64,000 nt of DNA, taken from NCBI RefSeq assembly GCF_003626975.1, contig NZ_CP032616.1:3162001-3226000 (forward strand), written 5' to 3'. This stretch comes from Pseudomonas sp. DY-1 (GTDB lineage Bacteria; Pseudomonadota; Gammaproteobacteria; Pseudomonadales; Pseudomonadaceae). Of the stretch, positions 63,527-64,000 are shown piece by piece. The notes below the pieces were generated by a model. It had not been told where the DNA came from, ran no database searches, and worked only from the letters and a program-made list of their open reading frames with translations. Every line of letters starts with the position of its first letter. Position 1 is the stretch's first letter. The position numbers and the translations under genes were made by a program.

Positions 63527-64000
63527 TCAACCTACGTTGACCACCCGCAATTCCTTCGGCATGGAGAAGGTCACGTTCTCCGGCCTTCCATCCAGCTCTA
63601 CCGCGACCTCCGCGCCCCACTCCCGGAGCTGGTCAATCACTCCTTGCACCAGCACCTCAGGCGCGGAAGCGCCGGCGGTGATGCCGACACGCTGTGCCTT
63701 GTCGAACCATTCGCGTTTGAGGTCCTCGGCGCCGTCGATCAGGTAGGCGGGGGTGTCCATGCGCTCAGCCAGCTCGCGCAAGCGGTTTGAGTTGGAGCTG
63801 TTGGGGCTACCGACCACCAGGACGATGTCGCTCTCGTTGGCCAGTTGCTTGACCGCATCCTGGCGGTTCTGGGTGGCGTAGCAGATGTCGTCCTTGCGCG
63901 GCCCACCGATGCTGGGGAACTTCGCGCGCAACGCGTCGATGACGCGACTGGTGTCATCCATGGACAGGGTGGTCTGGGTTACGAAGGACAATGCTTCCGG
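63527..64000 (-). CDS. ispH: 4-hydroxy-3-methylbut-2-enyl diphosphate reductase IspH (5' part beyond window)
   Basis: Only the C-terminal ~157 residues are present. Visible motifs: [23 protein letters not shown] (iron-sulfur cysteine), [12 protein letters not shown] and [14 protein letters not shown]. The enzyme makes IPP and DMAPP in the MEP pathway. The gene runs off the right edge. Confidence 0.96.
   Translation of the reverse strand, partial: PEALSFVTQTTLSMDDTSRVIDALRAKFPSIGGPRKDDICYATQNRQDAVKQLANESDIVLVVGSPNSSNSNRLRELAERMDTPAYLIDGAEDLKREWFDKAQRVGITAGASAPEVLVQGVIDQLREWGAEVAVELDGRPENVTFSMPKELRVVNVG

Overview
The window is a chromosomal segment of a high-GC Pseudomonas (sensu lato). The evidence is the gene content, the codon usage, several classes of Pseudomonas REP palindromes, and a gene order that, from memory of the P. 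aeruginosa PAO1 map, follows roughly PA4514 to PA4557 with several inserted, replaced or rearranged blocks. All homology calls were made by reading translated proteins and motifs; no database search was run.

Layout. 1-4.0 kb: a truncated TonB-dependent siderophore receptor, an FMN alpha-hydroxy-acid oxidase and the decarboxylase SpeC. 4.3-14.3 kb is a block not expected here from the PAO1 order: prfC, a REP-associated tyrosine transposase (RAYT) followed by an eight-copy 80-bp REP array, an AspA/AstE-like amidohydrolase, a BetI-like regulator, a polar amino-acid ABC transporter whose ATPase is fused in frame to an aminotransferase, and a TatD-family nuclease. 14.4-21.9 kb: a chemoreceptor, ampE-ampD, a DUF1631 protein and nadC. 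21.9-22.6 kb: a strongly structured leader, a small protein of unknown function and tRNA-Thr.

22.7-29.8 kb is the type IV pilus core: a PglL/TfpO-like pilin glycosyltransferase candidate lying between tRNA-Thr and pilA (the classical pilin-variation site), pilA with a sigma-54 promoter, then pilB-pilC-pilD-coaE-yacG. 29.9-37.6 kb: small conserved genes, ndh, a tRNA operon (Asn-Pro-Lys), a second DUF1631 protein and a PilZ protein. 37.7-45.4 kb: clpB with a heat-shock promoter, pgeF, rluD, bamD, a glutamine-dependent NAD synthetase and a small PP0621-like membrane protein.

45.4-63.5 kb continues the pilus genes: the PilS-PilR two-component system, which is expected to drive the sigma-54 promoter of pilA about 22 kb away, then two complete, divergent minor-pilin/PilY1 operons in tandem on the minus strand (fimU-pilVWXY1-pilE and pilE-pilVWXY1-fimT) separated by a ThiO-like oxidase gene, plus an extra FimT/GspH-type pilin gene on the plus strand. 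The window ends inside ispH.

The most unusual items are the aminotransferase-ABC ATPase fusion, the duplicated minor-pilin/PilY1 operons (one PilE carries Ala instead of Gly at the peptidase site), the RAYT whose stop codon lies inside the first REP of its array, and the multi-hairpin leader in front of the small gene at 22.2 kb.
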